Assembly (NCBI RefSeq): GCF_018860425.1
Contig: NZ_JAHKPI010000025.1
Span: forward strand, 652,524-716,523
DNA: 64,000 nucleotides
Direction of reading: 5' to 3'
Source of the DNA: Marinobacter sp. F3R08
Lineage (GTDB): Bacteria > Pseudomonadota > Gammaproteobacteria > Pseudomonadales > Oleiphilaceae
This document shows positions 10,261 to 20,085 of this stretch, piece by piece. A program made the translations under genes and the position numbers. The notes below the pieces were generated by a model. It was not told where the DNA came from. It was given only the letters and a program-made list of their open reading frames with translations, and searched no databases. Every line of letters starts with the position of its first letter. The stretch's first letter is position 1.

Positions 10261-11977
10261 CAAAAAAACGCCGGTTGTACTTTGCTGGCACATGCACCAG
10301 CCGTCCTATCAGGACATGCGTACGGATAAATTCCTGTTTCCCTGGGTATATTTACATACCATTAAGGACTACAGCGACATGGCAGCGCACCTCGAAGCAA
10401 ACCCCGATGCGCGGGCTGTGGTTAACTTTGCTCCGATACTGCTTGAGCAGATTGAAACCTACCTGATCCAGATTGAGCGATGGCGCCACGGCGCCGGAGC
10501 AATTGGTGACCCCTTGCTTTCTGCGCTAGTAGCCGGGGATCTACCTGACCCTGGTACCCCCGGTTTTCTGGGGCTGATGGAGAAATCTCTCCGGGCCAAT
10601 CAGGAAAGAATTATCAGCCGGTTTCCTGCATACGCGCAACTGGCAGAGCTGGCGGAGGTTTACCGCCAGAAACCAGAGCTTCAGAGGTATATCTCCAGGC
10701 GTTTTTTGTCTGATCTTCTGGTCTGGTACCACCTCGGCTGGATGGGAGAATCCATCCGCAGGGAGAGTCACTGCATACAAAGCCTTCAGGAAAAAGGTCA
10801 TCACTTTTCGATGGATGATCGACTGGCGCTGCTGAATGTGATTTTTGAGGTGCTCTCGGGCATCGGGCCCAGATATCGTCATCTTGCCGAGAAGGGCCAG
10901 GTTGAGCTCTCGGTCAGTCCATACACACATGCCATGCTGCCGTTACTTATTGATCTCGGGTCTGCCCGTGAGGCCATGCCCGATATTGACCTTCCGGAAC
11001 ACGCCAGTTATCCGCAAGGAGAGGCGCGTGCGCGCTGGCAGTTGCAGCAGGCGAAGACGGTGTTCCATCGGTTCTTTGGGGTAGATCCCGCCGGCTGTTG
11101 GGCCTCCGAAGGCGGTCTTAGTCAGGCAACGCTGAAACTGCTGGATGCAGAACACTTCCGCTGGACCGCCAGCGGAGACTCCGTGGTTCACAACAGTCTT
11201 AACCTCGCCAGAAAAGATAACCCGAATGGGGTCGATGCAGGCATACACCAGCCTTTTACCTTTGGCGATGCTTCCACAGCTGTATTCTTCAGGGATGATG
11301 GTCTGTCTGACCTTATCGGATTTACCTACGCAGATTGGCACGCCAGGGACGCTGTTGGTGACCTGGTACATCACATGGAGAATATTGCCGGTCAGGGTGA
11401 TGGCAAACCCGGGCAGGTGATTTCGGTGATCATGGATGGCGAAAACGCCTGGGAGTACTACCCGGAAAACGGTTTTCATTTCCTGAATGAGCTGTACCGG
11501 GTCTTGGCCCACCACCCAAGATTGAGACTGGCCACCTACGAAGCTCTGGCTGCCCAGCCGGAAACCGCTGCAACTCATCTTCCACACCTGGTCGCTGGTA
11601 GCTGGATCTATGGGACCTTTTCCACCTGGATCGGCGACCCGGACAAGAACCGGGCCTGGGATCTGCTTTGTGAAGCGAAACTACACTTCGATCGGGTGAT
11701 GGACAATGGCAGCCTGAACACAGAGCAAAAACAAGCCGCCCTGAGGCAACTGGCGATCTGCGAAGGGTCGGACTGGTTTTGGTGGTTTGGCGACTATAAC
11801 CCGGCCCAGATCGTCAGCGACTTCGAGCATCTGTTCCGCCGCCATCTGGTCAATCTTTATGAATTGATTCAATATCAGCCGCCGCCTTCCGTGTTCCAGA
11901 AGCTCAGCCAGGGAAGCGGTGAGCCGACCCGCAGCGGAACTATGCGACCGGGCCATGAGACGGACCCTCAGGCATGA
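10250..11977 (+). CDS. GH57 family glycoside hydrolase / glucanotransferase
   Basis: A 575-residue GH57 enzyme. The family contains alpha-amylases, 4-alpha-glucanotransferases, amylopullulanases and branching enzymes acting by retention. Conserved region 1 is at the N-terminus (HMHQPSY, His14-His16-Gln17-Pro18). The likely nucleophile is Glu287 in WASEGG, and the likely acid/base is Asp349 in FRDDGLSD. A later block [13 protein letters not shown] is also typical. It overlaps glgC by 11 bases and malQ by 4, so it is translationally coupled inside the glycogen operon. Since no GH13 debranching enzyme glgX is seen here, it may handle debranching or maltodextrin trimming; that role is inferred from context only. 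Confidence 0.88.
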   Translation: MASDKKTPVVLCWHMHQPSYQDMRTDKFLFPWVYLHTIKDYSDMAAHLEANPDARAVVNFAPILLEQIETYLIQIERWRHGAGAIGDPLLSALVAGDLPDPGTPGFLGLMEKSLRANQERIISRFPAYAQLAELAEVYRQKPELQRYISRRFLSDLLVWYHLGWMGESIRRESHCIQSLQEKGHHFSMDDRLALLNVIFEVLSGIGPRYRHLAEKGQVELSVSPYTHAMLPLLIDLGSAREAMPDIDLPEHASYPQGEARARWQLQQAKTVFHRFFGVDPAGCWASEGGLSQATLKLLDAEHFRWTASGDSVVHNSLNLARKDNPNGVDAGIHQPFTFGDASTAVFFRDDGLSDLIGFTYADWHARDAVGDLVHHMENIAGQGDGKPGQVISVIMDGENAWEYYPENGFHFLNELYRVLAHHPRLRLATYEALAAQPETAATHLPHLVAGSWIYGTFSTWIGDPDKNRAWDLLCEAKLHFDRVMDNGSLNTEQKQAALRQLAICEGSDWFWWFGDYNPAQIVSDFEHLFRRHLVNLYELIQYQPPPSVFQKLSQGSGEPTRSGTMRPGHETDPQA

Positions 11978-13467
11978 CATTAGCCAACGCCAGAGATCTT
12001 TTCAGTGCGCGCAGGGCGGGCGTATTGCTGCACCCAACCTGTCTGGCTCGTTCTCTTGGCATATTGGGGGCCAATACAAATCGGTTTGTCGATTTTCTTG
12101 CCGCCAGCGGCATCACTGTCTGGCAGACTCTGCCGATTGGTCCGACACATACTGACCTTTCTCCCTATCAGTCTTTGAGTGCTCATGCAGGCAATCAGGA
12201 GTTTATCGACCTGTCGGAATTGCTTCAGGTTGGTTTGCTGGCAGAAAACGAACTGAGACCGTCTATAGCGCGGTCCCGTCAGCAACTACTGAGCCTTGCA
12301 GCTGAACGGTTTTTCGAAGGGCGTGGTCTGATCCAGAACGATTTTGACCTGGCCGGTTTCAACAGCTTTCAGGCCCGAAATGGCGCCTGGTTGGACGATT
12401 TTTGCCTGTTCAGTGCAGTAAGAGAGGTTCAGGAGGGGCAATGTTGGCCGCAATGGCCTCAGCCCTTGCGAGATCGCGATGCGGTTGCACTTCAGTCGTT
12501 CGCAGAAAACAATCAGCCGCGCCTGGCTCGTATAAGGTTCGAACAGTACTTGTTCCATTACCAGTGGCAGAAACTGCGAGACTATGCCAGAGAAAAGGGC
12601 GTCTTGCTGTTTGGTGATATTCCTATCTTCGTCGCACACGAGAGCGCCGACGTGTGGGCCAATCGTCATCTTTTCAAACTGGATGAACAAGGTGAACCTA
12701 CGGTCGTTGCCGGTGTACCTCCGGATTATTTTTCAGAGAACGGACAGCACTGGGGGAATCCTTTGTATGACTGGTCGATGATGGCTAAGGACGGTTATCA
12801 GTGGTGGCTGGAGCGGCTGGAGAGCCAACAACGACTCTTTGACCTGATCCGTATAGATCATTTCCGTGGGCTGCAGGCATACTGGGAAATTCCCGCAGAA
12901 ACACCGGAGCCAAAATATGGTTACTGGGTTCCGGGTCCCTCTGATGACTTTCTCCAGGCCTGTTTCAACCGGTTTCCGGATCTTCCCCTGGTTGCCGAAA
13001 ATCTGGGCATTATTGGAAACGATGTTGAGGAACTGCGAAAACGGTTTCACTTACCGGGTATGACCGTCATTCAGTTCGGCTTCGATGGCAGCCCCGAAAA
13101 TCCTCATCTGCCACACAATCATCATGTCCGGGATCTGGTCTATACAGGCACCCATGACAACGACACCACACTCGGTTGGTATCTAAGCCTGGATGACCAT
13201 ACCAGGCACTACGTCAATGACTACCTTGGTGTCACTGGCGAAGGTATGCCATGGCCGGTTATCGAGGCTGCGTTTCAGTCGGTCTGTGCTCTGGCTATTG
13301 TGCCCATGCAGGACTTTCTGGGGTTGGGAACAGAAGCCCGATTCAATACCCCGGGTACAAGGATCAATAACTGGACCTGGCATCTGGACTGGAATTTTCC
13401 GGAGGAGGAGTTGTCAAAACGGATTGTCGAAGCTGTAAAGCGACATAGCCGTCTGCCGACCAACTGA
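11974..13467 (+). CDS. malQ: 4-alpha-glucanotransferase (amylomaltase), GH77
   Basis: Transfers maltosyl units between maltodextrins and releases glucose, recycling short chains left by phosphorylase. The 497 residues are of the short bacterial/plant D-enzyme type. GH77 motifs are visible: IRIDHFRGLQAYWEIPA with the nucleophile Asp, LVAENLG with the acid/base Glu, and GTHDNDTTLGW with the third carboxylate. The region YQSLSAHAGN near residue 65 binds substrate in this family. Its ATG overlaps the GH57 stop codon as ATGA. A PilZ gene follows after a 100-base gap. Confidence 0.94.
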   Translation: MTLANARDLFSARRAGVLLHPTCLARSLGILGANTNRFVDFLAASGITVWQTLPIGPTHTDLSPYQSLSAHAGNQEFIDLSELLQVGLLAENELRPSIARSRQQLLSLAAERFFEGRGLIQNDFDLAGFNSFQARNGAWLDDFCLFSAVREVQEGQCWPQWPQPLRDRDAVALQSFAENNQPRLARIRFEQYLFHYQWQKLRDYAREKGVLLFGDIPIFVAHESADVWANRHLFKLDEQGEPTVVAGVPPDYFSENGQHWGNPLYDWSMMAKDGYQWWLERLESQQRLFDLIRIDHFRGLQAYWEIPAETPEPKYGYWVPGPSDDFLQACFNRFPDLPLVAENLGIIGNDVEELRKRFHLPGMTVIQFGFDGSPENPHLPHNHHVRDLVYTGTHDNDTTLGWYLSLDDHTRHYVNDYLGVTGEGMPWPVIEAAFQSVCALAIVPMQDFLGLGTEARFNTPGTRINNWTWHLDWNFPEEELSKRIVEAVKRHSRLPTN

Positions 13468-13567
13468 GTAATTTTTGATCAGCGTCAAGAGAGGTCCGCC
13501 CAACCTCCGATATAACACATGGGCAGTATCAACAAATGACGGTCTTGATGAGTCACGAGGGGGAAGC

Positions 13568-13924
13568 ATGGAACACCGACTCAGTAAACGCGTACAAGGA
13601 AAGCTTGGCCTGTTGGTATATAAACGTGGAATGCCGGTGGCTACGGGACAAATTCGGGATGCCTCCAAGCGTGGGCTGTTCATTGCTACAGACTACACGG
13701 ACGTTCAGCTGAATCAGACCGTAGAACTGGAATTTCGATTCCCTGACGCACGGGAAAAACGGTTCAGGAAACTGAAAGCCCACGTTGTCAGGAAATCAGA
13801 CAAGGGTCTCGGAGTGGATTTTGAAGGTGTAGTGAACGATAGCTTCACCATCTCTACGCTCATTCTGTGGCTGAAAAAACGTCATTTCCCGGTAACCTGC
13901 TTTCCTGTCGGTCGTCAGGCATAG
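13568..13924 (+). CDS. PilZ-domain c-di-GMP receptor
   Basis: A 118-residue single-domain PilZ protein. Both c-di-GMP contact motifs are intact: RxxxR (RLSKR, Arg4 and Arg8) and DxSxxG (DASKRG, Asp31 to Gly36). The family binds cyclic-di-GMP and relays it to partner proteins. The ATG at 13568 has a strong purine-rich ribosome site (GAGGGGGA) directly upstream; a longer frame from a TTG at 13475 is less likely. It sits between malQ and the second glgP on the same strand, suggesting a link between c-di-GMP level and glycogen use. Its partner is not visible in the sequence. Confidence 0.85.
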   Translation: MEHRLSKRVQGKLGLLVYKRGMPVATGQIRDASKRGLFIATDYTDVQLNQTVELEFRFPDAREKRFRKLKAHVVRKSDKGLGVDFEGVVNDSFTISTLILWLKKRHFPVTCFPVGRQA

Positions 13925-13960
13925 GGGCATTGTCCTGACTACCCTGAGCGGAGCTCAAAA

Positions 13961-16495
13961 TTGACCCTGGCAGCCTACAGCCCCAGGTCTTTACCGGAAT
14001 CCCTGACCGGTTTGTTCCAGCTGTCCCTGGATCTGCGCTGGACCTGGCACCATGGCACCGACGAACTCTGGCGTGCCCTTGATGCCGAAATCTGGGACAC
14101 GACCCGAAACGCCTGGCTGGTGCTTAACAGTGTGTCTGGCGAGAGGTTGAAAGAGCTTGCCGCCGACCCCGGCTTTCTGGAACGTTACCGGGAACAGGTT
14201 TTGGCCCAACAGCAATTCATCAGGGCCAGCACCTGGTACTCATCCGATTGCCCGGGGGATCTTGGCGAGGGCATTGCGTATTTCTGTATGGAATATGGGC
14301 TGAGCGAATCGCTGCCATTGTATAGCGGGGGGCTTGGCGTACTCGCCGGGGATTATCTCAAGTCTGCGAGCGATCTCGGTGTGCCTGTTATGGCCGTAGG
14401 GCTCCTGTACCAGCAGGGATATTTCCGCCAGGCCATCAGCAGCGATGGCGAACAGCTTGAATTTTACCCCTACAACGATCCGACAATGCTGCCTGTTTCT
14501 CCTCTCAGAGACGAAAATGGCCAATGGGTGAGGGTGGTTGTTCCTTTTCCCGGACGAAACCTACGTTTGCGTGTCTGGAAAGCACAGGTTGGGCGCTGCG
14601 AATTGCTGCTGCTCGATAGCAATGAACCCCTCAATGAACCCGGCGACCGTGGCATTACCAGTGAGCTCTACACCGGTGACCCGGAAAAGCGCCTGCAACA
14701 GGAAATGGTACTCGGGATTGGCGGATGGCGCCTGTTGGAACAGTTGGGACGAAAGCCGGCAGTCTGCCACCTCAATGAAGGGCATTGCGCCCTGGCACTG
14801 ATAGAGCGGGCGTTCAGCTGGCAGGATCAACACAACAGCGACTTTGAGGTGGCCCGTATCGCAACAAGGGCGACCAATCTGTTTACCACCCATACTTCGG
14901 TGGCTTCCGGCTTCGACCATTTTCCCCGTTCCCTACTTCGCCTCTATGTTACTCCATGGCTGGAAAGCCGCGAACTGGATGTCGATCAATTGCTTGCGTT
15001 GGGGAATGAGAGCACCTCGGCAATTGATCAACATGCCAATCCGACGCTCAACATGGCGTTGCTGGCACTCAATATGAGCGGTCAGTTCAATGGCGTCAGC
15101 CGTATCCATCAAAAGGTCACCCAGACTATTTTTCAGCCGTTTTTCCCGCGCTGGCCGGCAGAGGATATTCCTGCGGACTACATTACCAATGGCATCCATA
15201 CGCCCAGTTGGGACTCACCGGAATCTGACGCCATCTGGACAAGAGCCTGTGGCAAAGATCGCTGGTTACGTCCGCTTCAGAAAATCTGCCCAATGACCGA
15301 CATCACCGACGACGATTTATGGGAGATGAGGCGTCTTCAGCGGATGCGGCTGGTTAACTACCTGCGGCGACGGCTCGCAAGCCAACATTGTGAACAGAAC
15401 CCAGGATTTGATCACTCGGCTGCCTGTGGGCTTTTGCTGGATAATGAAACCCTGACTCTGGGTTTTGCCCGGCGTTTCACCGAATACAAACGTCCTGACC
15501 TGCTGCTGAGGAATCAGGATCGACTACTCCAATTACTGACAAATCGGGATCGCCCCCTGCAAATTGTTCTTGCGGGTAAGGCTCATCCCTACGACCGCCC
15601 CGGAAAGGAAATCATTCGTCAATGGAAAGCGTTTTCCCGGCGCCCGGAAGTGGAGGGCAAGGTCGTGTTCATCGAGGACTATGATCTGGGGGTGGCCAAC
15701 CAATTGATCCAGGGTGTCGATGTCTGGCTTAACTGCCCGAGGCATCCCTGGGAAGCCTGTGGTACCAGTGGAATGAAAGTGTTGGTAAATGGCGGTCTGA
15801 ACGTGTCCCAGTACGATGGCTGGTGGGCGGAGGCCTGGAACAAGGAAGTGGGTTGGGCCATTCGCCCCGGAGCCACCTTTGATGAACTGAATGCTTCGAA
15901 CAATGACGACCAGGACAGGTCGGACATGGAAGAGCTGTTTGACTTGCTGGAAAGTGAGGTGATCCCGGGCTTCTATGATGTTGATAGCGAAGGCATTCCC
16001 CGGAAGTGGCTGAAACGCATACGATCCAGCATGGACCAGTTAACCGCAACGTATTCCGCCAATCGCATGGTTCGTGAGTACGTTGAGCACTTCTATCTGC
16101 CCATGATCGAAAAAGGTCGCCTGCGAAACAGAGACACTGCGGAGCAATTGCTAAACGATTGCAGGATGATCAGGCAGCACTGGCCGCGACTGAGATTTAA
16201 CAGCTTTAATGTCTGTGAAACGGCAGAAGGGCAGATCGTGACGGTGGAGGTTTATCTGGACGGGATAGACCAGGAAGGAATCGCTGTCGAGCTTGTGGCA
16301 GAACATTCCGGGTATGGGCCCAGAACTGTCTCGGCCATGGCTATGAAGCACCCGCTTAGTGGCTCCGCCCATACTTTTCTATACGAATGTACTGTCCCTG
16401 CTCGGCCAGGAGGACACTATACCCCCCGCCTTCGAGTGCGTGATGATCGCCTGAATCTTCCCCTTGAAAACCCCGCCATACTCTGGCTCAAGTAA
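13961..16495 (+). CDS. glgP: Alpha-glucan phosphorylase, GT35 (second paralogue)
   Basis: A second short-type GT35 phosphorylase of 844 residues, clearly diverged from the one at 2860 though collinear with it. The N-terminus has LSLDLRWTWHHG, the centre has YGLSESLPLYSGGLGVLAGDY, and the PLP-lysine block is EACGTSGMKVLVNGGLN with the usual Met-Lys. The start is a TTG at 13961 with GGAG about 7 bases upstream. The gene lies 36 bases after the PilZ gene and ends 3 bases from convergent trkH. Two phosphorylases in one cluster may differ in preference for glycogen versus maltodextrin or in regulation; the sequence does not decide this. Confidence 0.92.
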   Translation: MTLAAYSPRSLPESLTGLFQLSLDLRWTWHHGTDELWRALDAEIWDTTRNAWLVLNSVSGERLKELAADPGFLERYREQVLAQQQFIRASTWYSSDCPGDLGEGIAYFCMEYGLSESLPLYSGGLGVLAGDYLKSASDLGVPVMAVGLLYQQGYFRQAISSDGEQLEFYPYNDPTMLPVSPLRDENGQWVRVVVPFPGRNLRLRVWKAQVGRCELLLLDSNEPLNEPGDRGITSELYTGDPEKRLQQEMVLGIGGWRLLEQLGRKPAVCHLNEGHCALALIERAFSWQDQHNSDFEVARIATRATNLFTTHTSVASGFDHFPRSLLRLYVTPWLESRELDVDQLLALGNESTSAIDQHANPTLNMALLALNMSGQFNGVSRIHQKVTQTIFQPFFPRWPAEDIPADYITNGIHTPSWDSPESDAIWTRACGKDRWLRPLQKICPMTDITDDDLWEMRRLQRMRLVNYLRRRLASQHCEQNPGFDHSAACGLLLDNETLTLGFARRFTEYKRPDLLLRNQDRLLQLLTNRDRPLQIVLAGKAHPYDRPGKEIIRQWKAFSRRPEVEGKVVFIEDYDLGVANQLIQGVDVWLNCPRHPWEACGTSGMKVLVNGGLNVSQYDGWWAEAWNKEVGWAIRPGATFDELNASNNDDQDRSDMEELFDLLESEVIPGFYDVDSEGIPRKWLKRIRSSMDQLTATYSANRMVREYVEHFYLPMIEKGRLRNRDTAEQLLNDCRMIRQHWPRLRFNSFNVCETAEGQIVTVEVYLDGIDQEGIAVELVAEHSGYGPRTVSAMAMKHPLSGSAHTFLYECTVPARPGGHYTPRLRVRDDRLNLPLENPAILWLK

Positions 16496-16498
16496 TAC

Positions 16499-18010
16499 TC
16501 AGCTTCGCCAGAATGCCGGAGACAGGACAATCACAACGCTCAGAATCTCCAGACGCCCCATGAGCATACCCACTGACAATACCCATTTGGCAGCATCGGG
16601 CAGGGCTCCGAAGTTCCCGGCAGGACCAATTATATCGCCAAGCCCCGGGCCCACGTTGGTGAGTGCGGTGAGGGCCCCTGACAATGCAGTCACAAAATCC
16701 AGTTGCATGGCGGCCAGGGCAACCGTGATCAGCAGGAGGCATAGGAGAAAAATGAAGGTGTAAGCAATCATTGACGAGATAATTTCATCGCTTACGGCAC
16801 GGCCGTTGTAGTTTCTGGTAAGCACTGCTCGTGGATGCAGTAACCTCATCAGTTGTTCGCGCAGAATGATCAGGGAAAGCTGAAACCGGAAGATCTTCAT
16901 TCCGCCGGCAGTGGAGCCCGAGCAGCCACCCACAAACATCAGAAAGAAGAAGAGGACAAACGCCAGAGGTCCCCAGGCCGAATAGTCTTCGGAAGCATAG
17001 CCGGTCGTGGTTACGACAGACGTTACATTAAACAAGGTTGCCGCGTAGTTATGAATAGGGTCAAACGGTACCGGAGAGACGAGCCAGCGGTAGAGGGTCA
17101 GTAACAGCGGCACGAAAAACAGGATCGCAAGGAACAGGCGTACCTGCTGGTCCCGAAACAGAACACCATGCTGGCCATGCATTTCTCGTACAAAAAGGAA
17201 AAAAGGCAGGCTGCCGATGATCATGAATAGTGTCGCTTCCATGAGAATCAGGTCATTAAACTTACCCATGGACAGATCAGAGGTTGAAAAGCCCCCGGTG
17301 GATATGCTGGTGATGCCATGGTTGAAGGCGTCGAAAAGCGTCATGCCGGAGAAGTAGTAGGTCACTACGGCTATGACCGAAAACCCCAAATAAACCACGA
17401 GAAGACCACGGCTGAGAGTTTTCATCCTTGGCAATGCCTTGTCGGTCCACTCGGAGGACTCTGTGGCGAACAGACGCATACCTCCTACGCGCAGAAACGG
17501 AAGCACGGCAACGAACATACCGATGATCCCGATACCGCCAATCCATTGCAGTATGGAACGCCAGATCAACAGATCAGGATCCATGTCATCGAGACCGCTA
17601 AGGACTGTGGCGCCTGTGGTGGTGATGCCTGACGTACCTTCAAAGAACGCATCTGCAGCGGAGATATCGAGATCGCTCAGATAGAACGGGAGGGATGACA
17701 AGAGCGCAATGATGAACCAGGACGAGACCGTCAGCACAAACATAAAGCGAGGTTTCAGGTCTCGCGGTTTGCGATAGGTGGCAGCCATCCCCAGGATTCC
17801 GAGACCGCATACAATTGCTGCCGATTCCGCAAACGCCATCGCATTTGGCGTTTCGGAACCCAAAAGAAGAATAACGGGCAATGTCATGAAAATGCTCAGA
17901 AGCATGAACATGACGCTGACAATGAAAATGACAGGGTAGAGATTTCTCAATGGAAGCTCGAGCCAGCTGATACCGGGAGACGGCGTCAGAATACCTGTGG
18001 GTAAGGTCAT
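16499..18010 (-). CDS. trkH: Trk-type potassium uptake protein TrkH
   Basis: The potassium-translocating membrane subunit of the Trk system, about 503 residues with ten or so hydrophobic segments. Four pore-loop repeats are recognisable by their selectivity-filter glycines: ITTTGATVLSG, SISTGGFSTSD, VVTTTGYASED and LTNVGPGLGD. The linker GGCSGSTAGGMK is also typical of TrkH/KtrB. It needs a TrkA-like regulatory subunit, which is not encoded in the window. A TTG at 18016 is an alternative start two codons upstream of the ATG at 18010. It converges on glgP with a 3-base gap. Confidence 0.93.
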   Translation of the reverse strand: MTLPTGILTPSPGISWLELPLRNLYPVIFIVSVMFMLLSIFMTLPVILLLGSETPNAMAFAESAAIVCGLGILGMAATYRKPRDLKPRFMFVLTVSSWFIIALLSSLPFYLSDLDISAADAFFEGTSGITTTGATVLSGLDDMDPDLLIWRSILQWIGGIGIIGMFVAVLPFLRVGGMRLFATESSEWTDKALPRMKTLSRGLLVVYLGFSVIAVVTYYFSGMTLFDAFNHGITSISTGGFSTSDLSMGKFNDLILMEATLFMIIGSLPFFLFVREMHGQHGVLFRDQQVRLFLAILFFVPLLLTLYRWLVSPVPFDPIHNYAATLFNVTSVVTTTGYASEDYSAWGPLAFVLFFFLMFVGGCSGSTAGGMKIFRFQLSLIILREQLMRLLHPRAVLTRNYNGRAVSDEIISSMIAYTFIFLLCLLLITVALAAMQLDFVTALSGALTALTNVGPGLGDIIGPAGNFGALPDAAKWVLSVGMLMGRLEILSVVIVLSPAFWRS

Positions 18011-18159
18011 CCGCAAGGTAACAGCCAGCGGATGCTGAAATTACCGGCTGATTAATTCGGTGTAAATAACGCGTAAATGCGGATCTTTCTGATGGTAAAA
18101 CTCGTGAAGCTGATGCAAGTTCACAGGACACCGAATGTTTCGGCTGAGGAGATACCAAG

Positions 18160-18702
18160 ATGAATCACGTACGTTCAATTGTCGTTGTTTTTGCTACCGG
18201 TCTGGCCGCTGCAGGTTCCGCTTCGGCTCAGGATATGTACAAGTCAGGCGCAGGCGGACTCTATACCGGTCTGAACTATACCTTCATGGATATAGAGAGC
18301 GGCGACGCAAATGCCAATGCCGGCACGCTGTCTGCCAAGGTGGGTGTGATGGCGACTCCGTTTCTGGGCATAGAAGCCCGAGGCGGATTCGGTGTCGACG
18401 ATGATCGCATTCGTGGAGTCGACTATTCATTGGATAACTATTTTGGAGGTTACGCCACATTCAATCTTGCCAACCAATCCCCAATTACGCCTTACGCCAT
18501 CCTCGGTTTTACTCGCGTCGAACTTGAAGCGGCATCTCATCTGGGCACTGTGACGGAAGATGAAACTGATGTGTCCTATGGTATTGGTATGACTATGGAG
18601 TTCGCGCCGAACCTGTCCGGCAACCTCGAGTACATGCGGTACTATGAGGACCGTGATGCAACTGTCGACGGATTGGGTGTCGGCCTCCAGTTCAACTTCT
18701 GA
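18160..18702 (+). CDS. Small outer-membrane beta-barrel protein
   Basis: A 180-residue exported protein. A signal peptide is clear (MNHVRSIVVV, then FATGLAAAGSASA with cleavage before QDM). The mature part shows alternating hydrophobic strands separated by acidic turns, such as YTGLNYTFMDIE, YGIGMTMEFAPNLSGNLEYM and VGLQFNF at the C-terminus; a terminal Phe is the usual barrel-insertion signal. This fits an eight-strand OmpA/OmpX-like or porin-family barrel without a periplasmic domain. Its role (adhesion, small-solute diffusion) cannot be read from the sequence. It is divergent from trkH and stands alone with its own promoter region at 18011-18159. Confidence 0.8.
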   Translation: MNHVRSIVVVFATGLAAAGSASAQDMYKSGAGGLYTGLNYTFMDIESGDANANAGTLSAKVGVMATPFLGIEARGGFGVDDDRIRGVDYSLDNYFGGYATFNLANQSPITPYAILGFTRVELEAASHLGTVTEDETDVSYGIGMTMEFAPNLSGNLEYMRYYEDRDATVDGLGVGLQFNF

Positions 18703-18726
18703 CACCAGCTCACCCGGGGAGACGAC

Positions 18727-19302
18727 TTGAATCACCTGGCTCACGTATTTCTCGCACCTGACTCGTCCGAAGCACGGGTAGGTAGCATCCTTGGAGACTT
18801 TACCCGGGGCGTCGATCTTTCGGCACTCCCGGACCAGGTGAATCAGGGAGTTCGCCATCACCGAGCGGTCGATAGTTTTACCGACAAGCATCCTGAGGTC
18901 CTTGCCAGCAAGCAGGTATTTTCCCGCCAAAGACGGCGATTTGCCGGCGTTGCACTCGATGTTCTGTACGATCACTTTTTATTAAAACACTGGGATCGCT
19001 TCAGTAACGTTGAGCGCGAAACGTTCATTCATAACGTATACAACGAATTGCAGGAGAAAGAGCATCTGATGCCCGAGCAGATGGCACGGGTGACTCGACT
19101 GATGGTTTTGAACGACTGGTTCGGAGCCTATCAGGATATTGAAAACATTGGTTATGCACTGGACCGGGTTGCCCGACGCATACGATTCACAAATGACTTT
19201 GGCGGCATCATCACCGAGATCCAGGAGCACCAGCAGGATCTTGAGCAGAGGTTTCTAGACTTTTTCCCTGAGTTACAAAAATTTGCAGGAGGAATTGAAT
19301 GA
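18727..19302 (+). CDS. acpH: AcpH-like acyl carrier protein phosphodiesterase (DUF479)
   Basis: A 191-residue protein of the ACP phosphodiesterase family, which removes the 4'-phosphopantetheine arm from acyl carrier protein. The N-terminus MNHLAHVFLA and the metal-ligand blocks GDFTRG and GVRHHRAVDSFTDKHP are characteristic, as is the later YDHFLLKHW. It starts with TTG at 18727, preceded by GGGGAG. It ends in an ATGA overlap with the protease gene, so the two are translationally coupled. Apart from the start codon nothing is unusual. Confidence 0.87.
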   Translation: MNHLAHVFLAPDSSEARVGSILGDFTRGVDLSALPDQVNQGVRHHRAVDSFTDKHPEVLASKQVFSRQRRRFAGVALDVLYDHFLLKHWDRFSNVERETFIHNVYNELQEKEHLMPEQMARVTRLMVLNDWFGAYQDIENIGYALDRVARRIRFTNDFGGIITEIQEHQQDLEQRFLDFFPELQKFAGGIE

Positions 19303-19922
19303 GGTTTGTTAACAGAGCGCTGTGGATTTCCGCTTTGTTTTTTTCATCGGCTATGACGGTTTCAGCGGAGACGGATGGCACCAGCGACAAGCATCCATCC
19401 GAAGTGCTTGGCTACGTTGAGTGGGTCGTTATGCAGGATACCAGCCTCCGCCTCAAGGCACGGCTGGATACCGGTGCAAAAACCTCGTCTCTTCACGCGG
19501 TCAACATCGAACCCTTCGAGAAAGACGGAGTGCCATGGGTCAATTTTCAGATTCCGCTAGGAGATCATCAGGACCAGCCAGCAGACGGTGAACTGCAGCA
19601 CGAGGACGTCATCCTTGAACTGGAACGTCCAGTAGAACGGACCGTTTTGATCAAACGAAAAGGAGCTCCATCCCAAAAGCGATATGTGGTGATGATGGAC
19701 TTTTGCATCGCAGGAATGCCGCATACCACCCAGTTTTCACTGACAGACCGCGGCAGGTTCTCCTATCCAGCGTTGCTCGGGCGAAGATTCATGCGGGACG
19801 ACAATATACTTGTGGACTCATCCGAAGGCTTCCTTGCAGAAAGACAATGTGAACATCTGACGCTGGAGGAGCTGGCAGACGCCCATAAGGATCGTATGAT
19901 AGAGCTGGAAGATCCCTCCTGA
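19299..19922 (+). CDS. Exported retropepsin-like aspartic protease (DUF785 type)
   Basis: A 207-residue protein with an N-terminal signal segment (MRFVNRALWI...VSA). The core holds the retropepsin-like signature LDTGAKTSSLHA at about residues 60-71, followed by a beta-rich region and LLGRRFMRDDNILVD, which matches the family formerly called ATP-dependent zinc protease or RimK-associated domain. Family members are aspartic-protease-fold peptidases; the substrate here is unknown. It starts within the acpH stop codon (ATGA) and is followed by a strong hairpin, so acpH and this gene form a two-gene operon. Confidence 0.78.
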   Translation: MRFVNRALWISALFFSSAMTVSAETDGTSDKHPSEVLGYVEWVVMQDTSLRLKARLDTGAKTSSLHAVNIEPFEKDGVPWVNFQIPLGDHQDQPADGELQHEDVILELERPVERTVLIKRKGAPSQKRYVVMMDFCIAGMPHTTQFSLTDRGRFSYPALLGRRFMRDDNILVDSSEGFLAERQCEHLTLEELADAHKDRMIELEDPS

Positions 19923-19929
19923 CGGACGT

Positions 19930-19962
19930 CTCGGGGAGCCTTTATCTGTATGGCTCCCCGAG
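19930..19962 (+). terminator. Strong hairpin after the acpH operon
   Basis: A perfect 11-bp stem (CTCGGGGAGCC, bases 19930-19940, with its complement at 19952-19962) and an 11-base loop lie 7 bases after the stop codon. No run of T follows, so termination may need Rho or the hairpin may protect the mRNA 3' end. Confidence 0.55.
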
Positions 19963-20085
19963 GTGACAAATAGATTGAAAGTGCAGGTAACAGTTGACGA
20001 AAGTTGACTGAGTGCTAACCTTGCGAGGGTGTTGGGCCCCTGGGTTACTGTTCCTTATTCCAACCTCCTGCATTCCGGACGACTT

